NCBI RefSeq assembly: GCF_004349265.1
Contig: NZ_SMFL01000026.1
Span: 1-50,278, forward strand
Direction: 5' to 3'
Origin: Dyadobacter psychrotolerans
Lineage (GTDB): Bacteria > Bacteroidota > Bacteroidia > Cytophagales > Spirosomataceae
DNA length: 50,278 nt
The notes beneath the pieces are model-generated. The model had not been told where the DNA came from. It saw only the letters and a program-made list of their open reading frames with translations, and made no database searches. Positions 37,148 to 44,954 of the stretch are shown piece by piece (position 1 is the stretch's first letter; every line of letters begins with the position of its first letter). A program made the translations under genes and the position numbers.

Positions 37148-37204
37148 GTATGCGTCCGATAAAACCATATTTTAACAGATCCGCATAGTTCGCAATCTTG
37201 TTTC

Positions 37205-37513
37205 ATGAAAAATGAGATAGAAAAAATGCGTGAACTGTTCGATCAGTGGCAGGCGCAAGGCATAAGCAAACAGGCTTTTTGCAATCGGAATGGTATGGGA
37301 TACCATAAATTTAATTACTGGGTTAAAAAATTCCGCCGCGAGAATGCCTCCACTGCGGTACCGACCCGTGGGTTCAGTCAGATACCGGTTCAAAAACCAG
37401 ATTTAATTGAGCAAAAGCAACAGGCGCTGGCAGCCAATACTTTTCCATCCGTATCGCGTATAGAGCTGTTCGGAATTCTTGACGCTTCATTTATCAAGAA
37501 GCTAAATCTTTAA
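37205..37513 (+). CDS. tnpA: IS66-family accessory protein TnpA
   Basis: The 102-residue protein has MKNEIEKMRELFDQWQAQGISKQAFCNRNGMGYHKFNYWVKKFRR, the helix-turn-helix of the small IS66 accessory protein; the residues are given as key motif only. It precedes tnpB by one base. It is intact, but the element it belongs to has lost its TnpC, so it is likely only a relic. Confidence 0.85.
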   Translation: MKNEIEKMRELFDQWQAQGISKQAFCNRNGMGYHKFNYWVKKFRRENASTAVPTRGFSQIPVQKPDLIEQKQQALAANTFPSVSRIELFGILDASFIKKLNL

Positions 37514-37514
37514 T

Positions 37515-37856
37515 ATGCTGGCTTTATCTCACAGCTGCCGGTACTTTCTGTATCGGAGCCCAACGGACATGCGGTATGGTATTTACAGTTTGGCTGGACT
37601 GGTTCACAATGAACTGGGCTTTGATCTGTCAAGCGGTGATGTTTTCGTTTTTCTGGGTAAACGGCTTAATCAGATCCGGCTCTTACAATGGGATCGGGAC
37701 GGCTTTGCGATGTATATCAAAAAGCTGGAAAAAGGCAATTTCGAATGGCCAAAGGGCGAAGATATATCCATCACCAGCCAGCATTTAACACTTTTTCTGC
37801 AAGGTGTAATGCTGGATTCGGTTCGCCTTCGAAAACGATACCAACGGGTGAATTAG
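37515..37856 (+). CDS. tnpB: IS66-family accessory protein TnpB
   Basis: The 113-residue protein starts MLALSHSCRYFLYRSPTDMRYGIYSLAGLV and has GDVFVFLGKRLNQIRLLQWDRDGFAMYIKKLEKG, the IS66 ORF2 signature. It starts one base after tnpA. A 62-bp spacer separates it from the remnant of tnpC. Confidence 0.9.
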   Translation: MLALSHSCRYFLYRSPTDMRYGIYSLAGLVHNELGFDLSSGDVFVFLGKRLNQIRLLQWDRDGFAMYIKKLEKGNFEWPKGEDISITSQHLTLFLQGVMLDSVRLRKRYQRVN

Positions 37857-37918
37857 GTCAATAAACCAGGCAGAAAAAGTCATAAAAAGTACCTCATATG
37901 GTTGTATAGCTATTTTTT

Positions 37919-38203
37919 ATGCCTTATCTTCGGGTAATGGAAGATGCAGCGACGGATTATAAATTACTCTATGAGCGGACACTTGCCGCACATAAAAAGT
38001 CGCTGGAATTAATATCCGAAAAAGATCAGCAGATCCAGACCCTGAACTTTGAGCTTGATAAATATAAGCGGTATATATTCGGTAAAAAGAATGAGATCTA
38101 GCCACCGTACATACGGATGTAAACCAGATCAAACTATTTGAATTGGGAACAGGCTATCCGCAGCAAGAAGAACTCAAATCAGGCTGCTAACTTTGCCAAG
38201 GAA
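37919..38203 (+). pseudogene. IS66 TnpC, N-terminal piece (frameshifted and cut)
   Basis: The frame starts MPYLRVMEDAATDYKLLYERTLAAHKKSLELISEKDQQIQTLNFELDKYKRYIFGKKNE, the coiled-coil N-terminus of IS66 TnpC. It meets a TAG at 38099. Reading resumes in another frame (ATVHTDVNQIKLFELG), which shows a one-base frameshift near 38095. The piece ends at the IS21 junction. The continuing piece lies at 44409 onward. Confidence 0.8.
38196..38203. repeat. 8-bp target-site duplication of the IS21 element, left copy
   Basis: CCAAGGAA at 38196-38203 is repeated exactly at 44409-44416 on the other side of the IS21-family element. Confidence 0.9.
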
Positions 38204-38208
38204 TGGAG

Positions 38209-38249
38209 ATTCCGGTGAAAGTGAGCCAGCGTTCCGGGAAAGTGAGCCA
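38209..38249 (-). repeat. Two terminal repeats at the left end of the IS21 element
   Basis: On the - strand, TGGCTCACTTTCACCGGAAT (38228-38209) and TGGCTCACTTTCCCGGAAC (38249-38231) match the consensus TGGCTCAnTTnnCCGGAAT seen in six copies at the right end. They are probably transposase-binding sites. Confidence 0.85.
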
Positions 38250-38279
38250 GTTCCTTTTTGGTATTGAAGTGTTGTAAAT

Positions 38280-39024
38280 TTAGCTGTTTTTTATCTTTCT
38301 CAAAGAAGCTCCCTCGAGATTTATTCTGTGCGCGTTTGCTGTCAGTCTGTCACATATCGCATCAGCTAAGCTGGGATCATTTAAGTAGGATGCCAGTTGC
38401 CTACGGGCATCTGTGCGGTTATGATTGTAGATCCGAAAGCGTAACGGTCTTCAAGTATTTGCAGTAGTGCCATTTTGATGTCGTGGCTAAGCGGCTGCAA
38501 GCCGAAGTCATCGAGGATCAGGAGTTTGACCCGTGCAATTTGATTGAGCCATTTCAGGTAACTTCCATCCAGCCTGGCCAATGCAAGCGGCCGCCGCGCG
38601 GTTGCTCTATAAATCTGTTCATGGGATAGTAAAATACTTTATGGCCTTTTACGCAGGCTTGCCTGCCGAGTGCACAAGCAAGATAGGATTTACCACAGCC
38701 GGTAGCCCCAGTGATCAATATGTTTTCGGATTTTTCTATAAAACTGCAGTCGCTTAGCCTAATCAGTTGTTCAGCCGTAATACCTCTTTCCGGCTTGCAG
38801 TTCACCTGTTCGACATATGCGCTGTACCGCAGTTTGGCAAGCTTGAGATACATCTGGGTACGCTGTTGGGTTCGTTGTTCTGATTCAGCTTCCGTAAGCA
38901 TTGCCACCATGGTATGTGCTTCGAGCTGCTGGTGTAACCGCTGTTCAAGAATGGCGGAGTACCGGCTAGCCATTCCTTGTAATTTTAGTTGTCGTAACTC
39001 TTCCCAGGTCTTGTTTGTATTCAT
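38280..39024 (-). pseudogene. istB: IS21-family helper ATPase IstB, with two frameshifts
   Basis: The - strand frame from 39024 reads MNTNKTWEELRQLKLQGMASRY and has Walker A (GATGCGKSYLACALG). It loses frame after FIEQ near 38601, where a GC-only run GCGGCCGCCGCGCGG occupies 38587-38601. A second frame continues as ARLDGSYLKWL and Walker B (KLLILDDFGLQPLS), and a third starts near 38385 (LNDPSLADAICDRL, then NAHRINLEGASLRKI) to the stop at 38280-38282. Joined, the pieces give the usual length of about 245 residues. The first shift could be a real mutation or an assembly error; the second is a one-base loss. Confidence 0.85.
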
Positions 39025-39071
39025 TTTTATTTGTGTTTAAGTGAGGCAATTGATTCGTAAGGACATTTTAT

Positions 39072-39869
39072 TCATATGCCCCTGCCTGCACCCCTGATAT
39101 TCTCATGATCAGGCGTCTGGAATAAGGTTGTCTGCATTAAATGGGGAGCTTTGTCAAGATTATTGGCCAGGATATTCGTCAGAGTTTTGTAGCTAAATGA
39201 GCCTGAAGGTAGTGCCCTTTGACATGCTGATTCAAGGCGATTATTGCCGTAACTACTGCCCAGTCGAAGGATACCACGGCATGAATTAAATGCTTGTTCA
39301 GTAAACTGTCTTCCTTTTAAAATACCTTCCATAAAGCTGTGCGTACATGGGCCTACCTGTGATGCTAACCGCAGGAAGTAGTCACCATCCCAGCCCATTT
39401 GCTGTGTATAACTGCGGTGGTTCTCAGGCATATGTTCTTTAACGGTTGTGTAACCGTGCTGGTTATAAAGGCGCTTATGAACTGCAATACGTTGGTGGTC
39501 CAGGAAAATCTCCACGGTCTGGGTATCATAAATGATATTTACCTGTTTGCTTACATAGTGGTACGGAACGCTATAATGGTGCCAATCTTCTCCCAGAGTA
39601 ACATGATAATTTTTCTGGACTTTGACAGAAGTGTTGTGTTTTAAGGTAAACGGATTGTCTGCCAACGGCTGAAGTAAATGCTGTTCCTGTTCGTTGAATT
39701 GCCTGCGGCGGCTGTAATTTTTTTCCTTAAAGTTCTTGTCATTATGTAGTTCAAGCTGATCTCTTATAGCGGCGTTGACTTCATCAATGTTAAAAAAAAT
39801 ACGATCTCGTAATGGAGCGTAAATGCGCTGATAGGCGATTTTTACATGACCTTCAGCCGGCGCTTTATC
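39072..39869 (-). pseudogene. istA: IS21-family transposase IstA, C-terminal part (split by the RIT element)
   Basis: Read on the - strand from 39869, the frame is DKAPAEGHVKIAYQRIYAPL, continuing through RRRQFNEQEQHLLQPLADNPF and the C-terminal domain, open to the stop at 39072. It joins exactly to the N-terminal part ending at 43378, so the gene was a single ORF of about 525 residues before the RIT insertion. This part covers the end of the DDE core and the C-terminal DNA-binding domain. It ends 48 bp before istB. Confidence 0.9.
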
Positions 39870-39930
39870 CTGATTATGTGTAATTATACATAATCAGGAT
39901 AATGTGTAAACTTTTGATATGTGTAAATTT
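39870..39930. repeat. Left end of the RIT element: palindrome plus inverted repeat
   Basis: At 39868-39897 an imperfect palindrome has arms CCTGATTATGT and ACATAATCAGG around an 8-nt centre. Immediately inside, at 39898-39930, lies the inverted repeat with ATAATGTGTAAACTTTTG and ATATGTGTAAATTT. A further copy of AAAAGTTTACATAATATTG occurs at 39968-39986. The palindrome has no equal on the right end. Confidence 0.75.
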
Positions 39931-40005
39931 AGATATAAGGTGTTGTTAGTGAGTAGTTTAATCTGTTAAAAGTTTACATAATATTGTTGAGCTTGCCATC
40001 ATGCA

Positions 40006-41292
40006 ATGATGCATAAATTAAACGCTCATACAATGAACAGGTACTATTCCTCCTTCGAGGAGCTAACAGAAGCCGCGTCCGACTATCTTAAGGATATCGG
40101 CAGGGGCAAACAGACAATCTCCATTTATCTATGGATTTGGAACCGGATCAAAGTTTACATGGATTGTAAGGAGTTAAGGAATTTCAGTTCGCAGACAGTA
40201 GCAGCTTATCTGAGTGAAGCCTACGGCGACAAAACGATTTCGGATCTTACCCATCATCAGAAACATTGTTATCGGTGCGCGCTTTGCCTTGCGCAGTTTG
40301 CCGAGACAGGCAAAATGATTGAGGTTATAAACCGACGTCCTGCGGCGGTATTGGATGGAGAGGTCGGCGAACTTATCAGACAATATATTGAATACAAGAA
40401 GTCGGTAAGGATATGTGAAAAGACCACGAAAAGCTACTTCTGGTACCTTTATTGCTTTCAACAATATCTTCATAGAAGCGGAATCACCTCAATTAAAGTT
40501 TTATCCCCGATTACCATTGTAAATTACTTAACTACCCATCTGCCAGATGCTGCTGGAGCAAAGCACCTTGCCTTATCGATCATACGTAACTTTTTAAGCT
40601 ACCTGTTTGGATTGGGAAAAACCGCCAAAGACCTGTTCTTTGTGATTCCCAGGGATAATTACAAGAAGCAAGCAAAACTTCCATCAGTTTATACCAGAGC
40701 TGAGATAACAACCATACTTGACTCCATTGATAGAAGTACACTAATGGGAAAAAGGGATTATGCACTGGTCCTGTTAGCGGTACGGCTTGGTCTTCGCGCT
40801 TCGGACATTAGTGGGCTAGAGTTCAGCCACCTGCTTTGGTCGCAGAACATCATTTCATTCAAGCAAAGGAAAACCACAGAAGTTCTCCGGCTCCCCTTAC
40901 CAGCAGATGTGGGGGAAGCCTTGATTGATTACATCCGATACAGCCGCCCTTCCTCCAAGTCGCCTTTCGTTTTCCTGGAAAAGCTCTTTCCGCACCCTCC
41001 GATTGACGCTAAACGGGTATCCAAAATAGCTACCCAGGCTATACTTCAATCCGGCATCAAAGTCGGGGAAAGAAAACATGGCTCGCACGCCCTAAGACAT
41101 ACCATGGCCAGTATGCTTCTCGAAAGCCAAGTGTCGATACCTGTCATATCAAGCATTCTCGGCCATGCCAACATCCAAACTTCGATGTGTTATTTAAGGA
41201 TAGATATCCAGACGCTAAGGCAATGCGCTTTGGAAGTTCCCTCGCTGCCGGAAGAATTTTATACTCAGAATAAAGGAGCTTTTTATGAATAG
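40006..41292 (+). CDS. RIT tyrosine recombinase 1 (428 aa)
   Basis: The protein has an N-terminal SAM-like core-binding region (FEELTEAASDYLKDIGRGKQTISIYLWI) and a catalytic domain from about residue 230. The catalytic Arg lies in VRLGLRASDISGLEF, the His-x-x-Arg in HGSHALRHTMASMLLES, the second His in ISSILGHANIQTS, and the nucleophilic Tyr in MCYLRID. All key residues of the family are present, so it should be active. It is longer than the other two because of its larger N-terminal domain. Its stop overlaps the start of the next gene by eight bases. Confidence 0.92.
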   Translation: MMHKLNAHTMNRYYSSFEELTEAASDYLKDIGRGKQTISIYLWIWNRIKVYMDCKELRNFSSQTVAAYLSEAYGDKTISDLTHHQKHCYRCALCLAQFAETGKMIEVINRRPAAVLDGEVGELIRQYIEYKKSVRICEKTTKSYFWYLYCFQQYLHRSGITSIKVLSPITIVNYLTTHLPDAAGAKHLALSIIRNFLSYLFGLGKTAKDLFFVIPRDNYKKQAKLPSVYTRAEITTILDSIDRSTLMGKRDYALVLLAVRLGLRASDISGLEFSHLLWSQNIISFKQRKTTEVLRLPLPADVGEALIDYIRYSRPSSKSPFVFLEKLFPHPPIDAKRVSKIATQAILQSGIKVGERKHGSHALRHTMASMLLESQVSIPVISSILGHANIQTSMCYLRIDIQTLRQCALEVPSLPEEFYTQNKGAFYE

Positions 41293-42262
41293 GGAAAATC
41301 TGCAACGTGGCGTGCTGGCGCCATTGATCCGGGATTTTATTGCCATGCGCAATAACCTTGGCTATAAATCCCAAAGCTGCAAATTCAGTCTTTTTGCCTT
41401 TGACAGAGTTGCCTTCGGTAACGGATTGCGTACCATAATCATCACTGCGGAAATGGCGACGGAATGGTGCAACAGACGCCCCAATGAGGCAACAGACACC
41501 TGGAGCCACCGTAACTGCTTCCTTCGTCAGTTCGCGGTATACTTATCCAACCTGGGCTATGAAACCTATATTCCGCCACTGGTAGCAGGCCCCAGACAAG
41601 ATCAGTTTGTTCCATACATCTTTTCCGACGAAGAAATCAAGGCCATCTATGCCGCGTGTGATTCGCTGGCTCTTTATGACAGGCATGCACGTACCAATAT
41701 CATGGTGCTTCCCGCATTAATACGGATGCGTTGCTCAACTGGAATACGAATTGGCGAGGCAGTAAACCTGAGGATAAATGATGTAAATCTGGAACAAAAT
41801 TATCTGACGCTGCGGAGTACCAAAAATGGCACAGACAGGTTGATACCCTTCACAGAGGCAATGTCAGACATATGCAAACAATACCTGAAGTACCGAAAAC
41901 TGTTGCCGGCTAACAGTGACTTCTTCTTTGTTAAATTGAACGGATGTTACTGTCGGGCAAACGGCTTTTGCGGATGGTGGACAAAAATATTGAAAATAGC
42001 GGGTATTAAGCACCGTGGTCTGATCATTGGGCCAAGGATCCACGACCTGCGTCACACCTTCTGTATTAAATCACTGGCACATTTGCTTAAAGAAGGTAAG
42101 GATCTTTATTATATCCTGCCGATTTTGTCAACCTACCTGGGTCATAAGTCACTGGCTTCCACAGACCGGTATGTCCGGATGACCTCAGATATGTACCCTG
42201 AATTATTGGGAAAAACCGACAGCATCTGTTCTTACATATTCTCTGAACTAAATCACCAGTGA
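41285..42262 (+). CDS. RIT tyrosine recombinase 2 (325 aa)
   Basis: The frame begins inside the end of recombinase 1 (8-bp overlap). The N-terminal region has MNRENLQRGVLAPLIRDFIAMRNNLGY. The catalytic Arg is in RCSTGIRIGEAVNLRI, the His-x-x-Arg in RIHDLRHTFCIKSL, the second His in STYLGHKSLASTDR and the Tyr in DRYVRM. The four base gap to recombinase 3 and the shared orientation mean translation is coupled. A role in the excision and insertion of the whole element is inferred. Confidence 0.92.
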   Translation: MNRENLQRGVLAPLIRDFIAMRNNLGYKSQSCKFSLFAFDRVAFGNGLRTIIITAEMATEWCNRRPNEATDTWSHRNCFLRQFAVYLSNLGYETYIPPLVAGPRQDQFVPYIFSDEEIKAIYAACDSLALYDRHARTNIMVLPALIRMRCSTGIRIGEAVNLRINDVNLEQNYLTLRSTKNGTDRLIPFTEAMSDICKQYLKYRKLLPANSDFFFVKLNGCYCRANGFCGWWTKILKIAGIKHRGLIIGPRIHDLRHTFCIKSLAHLLKEGKDLYYILPILSTYLGHKSLASTDRYVRMTSDMYPELLGKTDSICSYIFSELNHQ

Positions 42263-42266
42263 TAAC

Positions 42267-43289
42267 ATGAAACAGACATCCTTTGCAAAATACCTGACCC
42301 AGTTCATGGTAAGCTACCTGGTCGATGAAAGAGGATACTCCCGCAATACGGTCAGTGCATACCGTGACTCGATAATCCTTCTGCTGACCTATATGCGAGA
42401 TGCTCACAGAATTAATGCGGACCGGATTGAGTTCAAGGATATAACCCGCGAGCGGATAATCTCATTCCTGGGTTGGCTGGAGGCCGAGAGGCATTGCAGC
42501 ATCTCCACAAGGAATGCCAGACTGGCTGCACTTCATTCCTTTTTTAGGTTTCTTACCTATAAATATCCGGATCACTTGAAAGAATGGCAGTCCATACTCT
42601 CTTTAAAAATCAAAAAGTGCGATACCCCGGAAGTGATCTACCTGACCGCTGACGGTGTAAAACTCCTGCTGGCCCAGCCTGACACATCAAAAAGGAAAGG
42701 GAGGCGTGACCAGGTGCTAATATCCCTAATGTTTGAATGCGCAGGAAGGGTTCAGGAGATTGCTGACCTGGTTCCATCAAGGATTAATTTTGGCAAGCCC
42801 GCATTGCTTACGATAAAAGGAAAAGGCAATAAGACACGCTTGGTACCTATTTCTGAACCGATGACAGCGATACTGAAGCGGTACATGCAAGAAAATGGAT
42901 TGCTTCGTGACCAGGCGACTGACTATCCATTGTTCAGCAATGGACGGGGAGACAAACTGACTCGGATGGGAATCACAGCCATCATCAGGAAATATTCAAT
43001 GACGGCACGATTAATTGATCCATCCATTATCCCAGCCGGTATTAGCCCTCATTCTCTTCGTCATTCCAAGGCAATGCTACTTCAGCAAAGTGAAGTAAAC
43101 ATATTCGCAATCAGGGACTTCCTTGGTCATGCATCCGTCACAACTACCGAGATATATGCAAGGATAGATAACAGGCAAAAACGAGAAGCACTTGAAAAAA
43201 CAAGTCTCACGCCTCAATCAACTGAACTACCGGTGTGGCAAAGTAATAAGGGTTTACTGGATTGGTTAGAGAGCCTTGGTAAAGAGTGA
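42267..43289 (+). CDS. RIT tyrosine recombinase 3 (340 aa)
   Basis: The protein has a core-binding domain (FAKYLTQFMVSYLVDERGYSRNTVSAYRDSI) and the catalytic Arg in CAGRVQEIADLVPS. His-x-x-Arg is in GISPHSLRHSKAMLLQQSE, the second His in RDFLGHASVTTTE and the Tyr in IYARID. The length and motifs fit a complete enzyme. It ends 88 bp before the right end of the element. Confidence 0.92.
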   Translation: MKQTSFAKYLTQFMVSYLVDERGYSRNTVSAYRDSIILLLTYMRDAHRINADRIEFKDITRERIISFLGWLEAERHCSISTRNARLAALHSFFRFLTYKYPDHLKEWQSILSLKIKKCDTPEVIYLTADGVKLLLAQPDTSKRKGRRDQVLISLMFECAGRVQEIADLVPSRINFGKPALLTIKGKGNKTRLVPISEPMTAILKRYMQENGLLRDQATDYPLFSNGRGDKLTRMGITAIIRKYSMTARLIDPSIIPAGISPHSLRHSKAMLLQQSEVNIFAIRDFLGHASVTTTEIYARIDNRQKREALEKTSLTPQSTELPVWQSNKGLLDWLESLGKE

Positions 43290-43344
43290 AATTTTATGTA
43301 AACTATTTAATCAATAAGTTGCTAAAAAAGAGCGAGTTGTGATG

Positions 43345-43377
43345 GGTAGTTTACATATTAAAAGTTTACACATAATC
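43345..43377 (-). repeat. Right inverted repeat of the RIT element
   Basis: Read on the - strand from 43377: GATTATGTGTAAACTTTT, then AATATGTAAACTACC. GTTTACA is present twice on the + strand here (43349-43355, 43364-43370), and TGTAAAC again at 43297-43303, so the recombinase-binding motif is repeated near both ends. Confidence 0.8.
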
Positions 43378-44160
43378 TTTTGGCTTATATGGCCTTGCGG
43401 CAACCAGATCCATGTTGTTATGCAACGCCCATTGCTGCATAAGCTCTGTAAAAGTCGGCTCATAACGATTGACCTTTTGAACGACCTGTTTCATATTATC
43501 CGTCTTTAAAGACAATGGGGCACCTTTAAAATACCCAAGACAGTTATTCAAAGCTGCCAGCAAATAAGGAAGCCTGGCATTCGGCAGCGCTTCTACGTAA
43601 GTTAAATTACTGAAAGGTAGTACACAAACGAGCACAGGACAGCTTATTTGCTCACCGGTGGACTTGTCAAAATAATGCATCATGCTGCCCGCAAAGTCCA
43701 CCGCGCGGCGGACCGTCATGACCATTTCCCCAGACTTGTAAGTCGCATGGAAACTAGGTTGCAGAACTTTGCTAAGCTCATTGAGGTAATGGCAAAATTG
43801 GGAATAGCGGTATCCCGCAGGATGTTTTTCAAAATATTCCTCCCAGAGAAGTTGACGGGTTACGCCGGTACGTTTGAGTTCAGAAAGAAAATAAGGTACT
43901 TGCTGCCGAAAATCCTCCTTCCTTTGGTCTTCATCCTGAACCGAAGGTGTATCAGAATATAGAATAGCAGACAAACTTGCGTCGCCAAGGGCTTGCAGTT
44001 CTTTGAAGCTGTGTGCGCTTTGAAGTAAGCGTTCACGGTAATATTTAACCGTGTTACGGGAAAGATTGAGTTGCCTGGATATTTTACGTTCCGAAATGTT
44101 CCGATCCAGCATCTGTATGATCATGCGCAGTGTCTGCATTGAAGTAACTTTGTTTGCCAT
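43378..44160 (-). pseudogene. istA: IS21-family transposase IstA, N-terminal part (split by the RIT element)
   Basis: The - strand frame starts at 44160 with MANKVTSMQTLRMIIQMLDRN and has the helix-turn-helix ERKISRQLNLSRNTVKYYRERL. The DDE core follows (AVDFAGSMMHYFDK with the first Asp, LKTDNMKQVV with the second) up to AARPYKPKD. Two codons and a stop (YV*) after it come from the RIT end. The remaining part is at 39072-39869. The frame is otherwise free of stops and frameshifts. Confidence 0.9.
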
Positions 44161-44219
44161 CCGTTGCTTTGTTTTTCACAAAAGATGGTGGTTATAATTA
44201 CTTCAATACCAAAATTCAC

Positions 44220-44403
44220 TGGCTCACTTTCCCGGAATAACTTTGACCGACAATCACAAGTGGCTCAATTATGCCGGAATGTCAGTGTACCGATTGGCTC
44301 TAGTTGCCGGAATTGCTGTAAAAACTTTCCGATAAGATGGCTCAAGTTCCCGGAATCACTGGCTCAAGTTGTCCGGAATAAGTGGCTCTCTTTGCTCCGG
44401 AAT
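44220..44403 (+). repeat. Six terminal repeats at the right end of the IS21 element
   Basis: Copies of TGGCTCAnTTnnCCGGAAT start at 44220, 44261, 44295, 44338, 44360 and 44383, all in the same orientation. Spacings are 41, 34, 43, 22 and 23 bp. The one-sided multiplicity, six here against two on the left, is more than usual in this family. The repeat region lies upstream of istA and could also influence its transcription. Confidence 0.88.
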
Positions 44404-44408
44404 ATCCA

Positions 44409-44416
44409 CCAAGGAA
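44409..44416. repeat. 8-bp target-site duplication of the IS21 element, right copy
   Basis: CCAAGGAA, identical to 38196-38203, inside the split tnpC. Confidence 0.9.
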
Positions 44417-44659
44417 AAAGCTCCTGCAAAAAAACGTGAAAAAGGCACGGTGAGAATGATGCTTCCTGAGAACCTACGCCGTGAAATCATCATTATTGAA
44501 CCCACGGAAGCTGTTACCGGCTGCACCATAAGCGGAGAAGAGGTCACTGAGGTGTTGGATATGATTTCTGCTGAGTTCTATGTGAAGCGATATGTCTGTT
44601 ACAAATATGCCCATGCTAATGGCGAGGGCATTATAACAGCATCACTGGAATTGCAATAG
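44409..44659 (+). pseudogene. IS66 TnpC, internal piece after the IS21 element
   Basis: The frame reads TKEKAPAKKREKGTVRMMLPENLRREIIIIEP, TGCTISGEEVTEVLDMISAEFYVKRYV and NGEGIITAS, the middle of an IS66 transposase. It continues the piece at 37919-38203. It stops about 44645, where an IS3-family end begins; the last residues up to the TAG at 44657-44659 are not IS66-like. No later TnpC part is found. Confidence 0.82.
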
Positions 44660-44675
44660 TTAAGCGGACAAGAGG

Positions 44676-44875
44676 TTAAGCTGCAATTTTCTGTTTATTT
44701 AAAAATTCTTCAAATTCTGTTGAAGATACATATCCCAGAGCTGAATGCTGCCTTTTTCGATTATACCAGATTTCAATATATTCGAATACAATTACTGCTG
44801 CCTGCTGCTTATTTATAAACTTATTTTGGTAAACACATTCTGCTTTTAAAGTCTTAAAAAAGCTTTCTGCAACTG
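44676..44875 (-). pseudogene. IS3-family transposase OrfB, C-terminal piece (3' exon of the intron)
   Basis: On the - strand, from 44875, the frame reads CA-GTT-GCA-GAA, giving VAESFFKTLKAECVYQNKF, IEIWYNRKRQHSALGY and the stop after LNKQKIAA at 44676. This is the end of the DDE domain, with the catalytic Glu in AES. It joins to CWDN plus the split Ala codon at 46746 when the intron is removed. Confidence 0.88.
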
Positions 44876-44886
44876 GTCGAGTAGAT

Positions 44887-44951
44887 AAAGGGGAATCTCA
44901 CCCCTAAATCTCTCACAGAACCGTACGTGAGCCTCTCGACTCATACGGCTC
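44887..44951 (-). ncRNA. Group II intron domains V and VI
   Basis: On the - strand, domain V reads GAGCCGTATGAGTCGAGAGG, then CTCACGTACGGTTCTGTGAG (44951-44912). It contains the conserved GAGCCGTAT and ACGGTTC strands. Domain VI follows as a hairpin, AGGGG-TGAGAT-TCCCCT (about 44908-44887), with an unpaired A as a candidate branch point. The intron ends 11 nt later in AC. Confidence 0.85.
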
Positions 44952-44954
44952 TTG

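Larger units (their letters stand above)
37148..38203 (+). mobile_element. IS66-family element 1, left part (interrupted by the IS21 element)
   Basis: The left inverted repeat starts GTATGCGTCCGATAAAAC, right at the break of the IS256 gene. tnpA, tnpB and the start of tnpC follow. The IS21-family element cuts tnpC at 38203. The next piece of tnpC resumes at 44409, after the IS21 element, and ends near 44645. The right IS66 end is missing. Confidence 0.8.
39870..43377 (+). mobile_element. RIT element (recombinases in trio) inserted in istA
   Basis: The 3508-bp segment holds three consecutive tyrosine-recombinase genes in one orientation, two of them overlapping or nearly so. Its removal restores istA exactly: the two flanks read CGCTTTATC and TTTTGGC, which together encode PKDKAP on the - strand. 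The ends carry a long inverted repeat. The left copy, read inward from 39898, has ATAATGTGTAAACTTTTG; the right copy, read inward from 43377 on the - strand, has ATTATGTGTAAACTTTTA. This is the organisation described for RIT elements. Confidence 0.88.
38204..44408 (-). mobile_element. IS21-family element, interrupted by a RIT element
   Basis: The ends are TGGAGATTCCGG (left, 38204) and the reverse complement of TGGATATTCCGG (right, ending 44408), which differ by one base and finish with TG/CA. Both sides carry CCAAGGAA, so the insertion is well defined. The inside holds istA and istB on the - strand. The length of 6205 bp is more than double the usual 2.0-2.7 kb, because a 3.5-kb tyrosine-recombinase element sits in istA. 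Removing that would leave about 2.7 kb, a normal size. Confidence 0.92.

Noticed and set aside
38204..38300. Possible extension of istB in a third frame (GSFFEKDKKQLNL) into the terminal repeats
   Set aside because: The other frame ends in NAHRINLEGASLRKI, which is the usual IstB C-terminus, with a proper stop at 38280. The third frame runs into the IS end without a stop.
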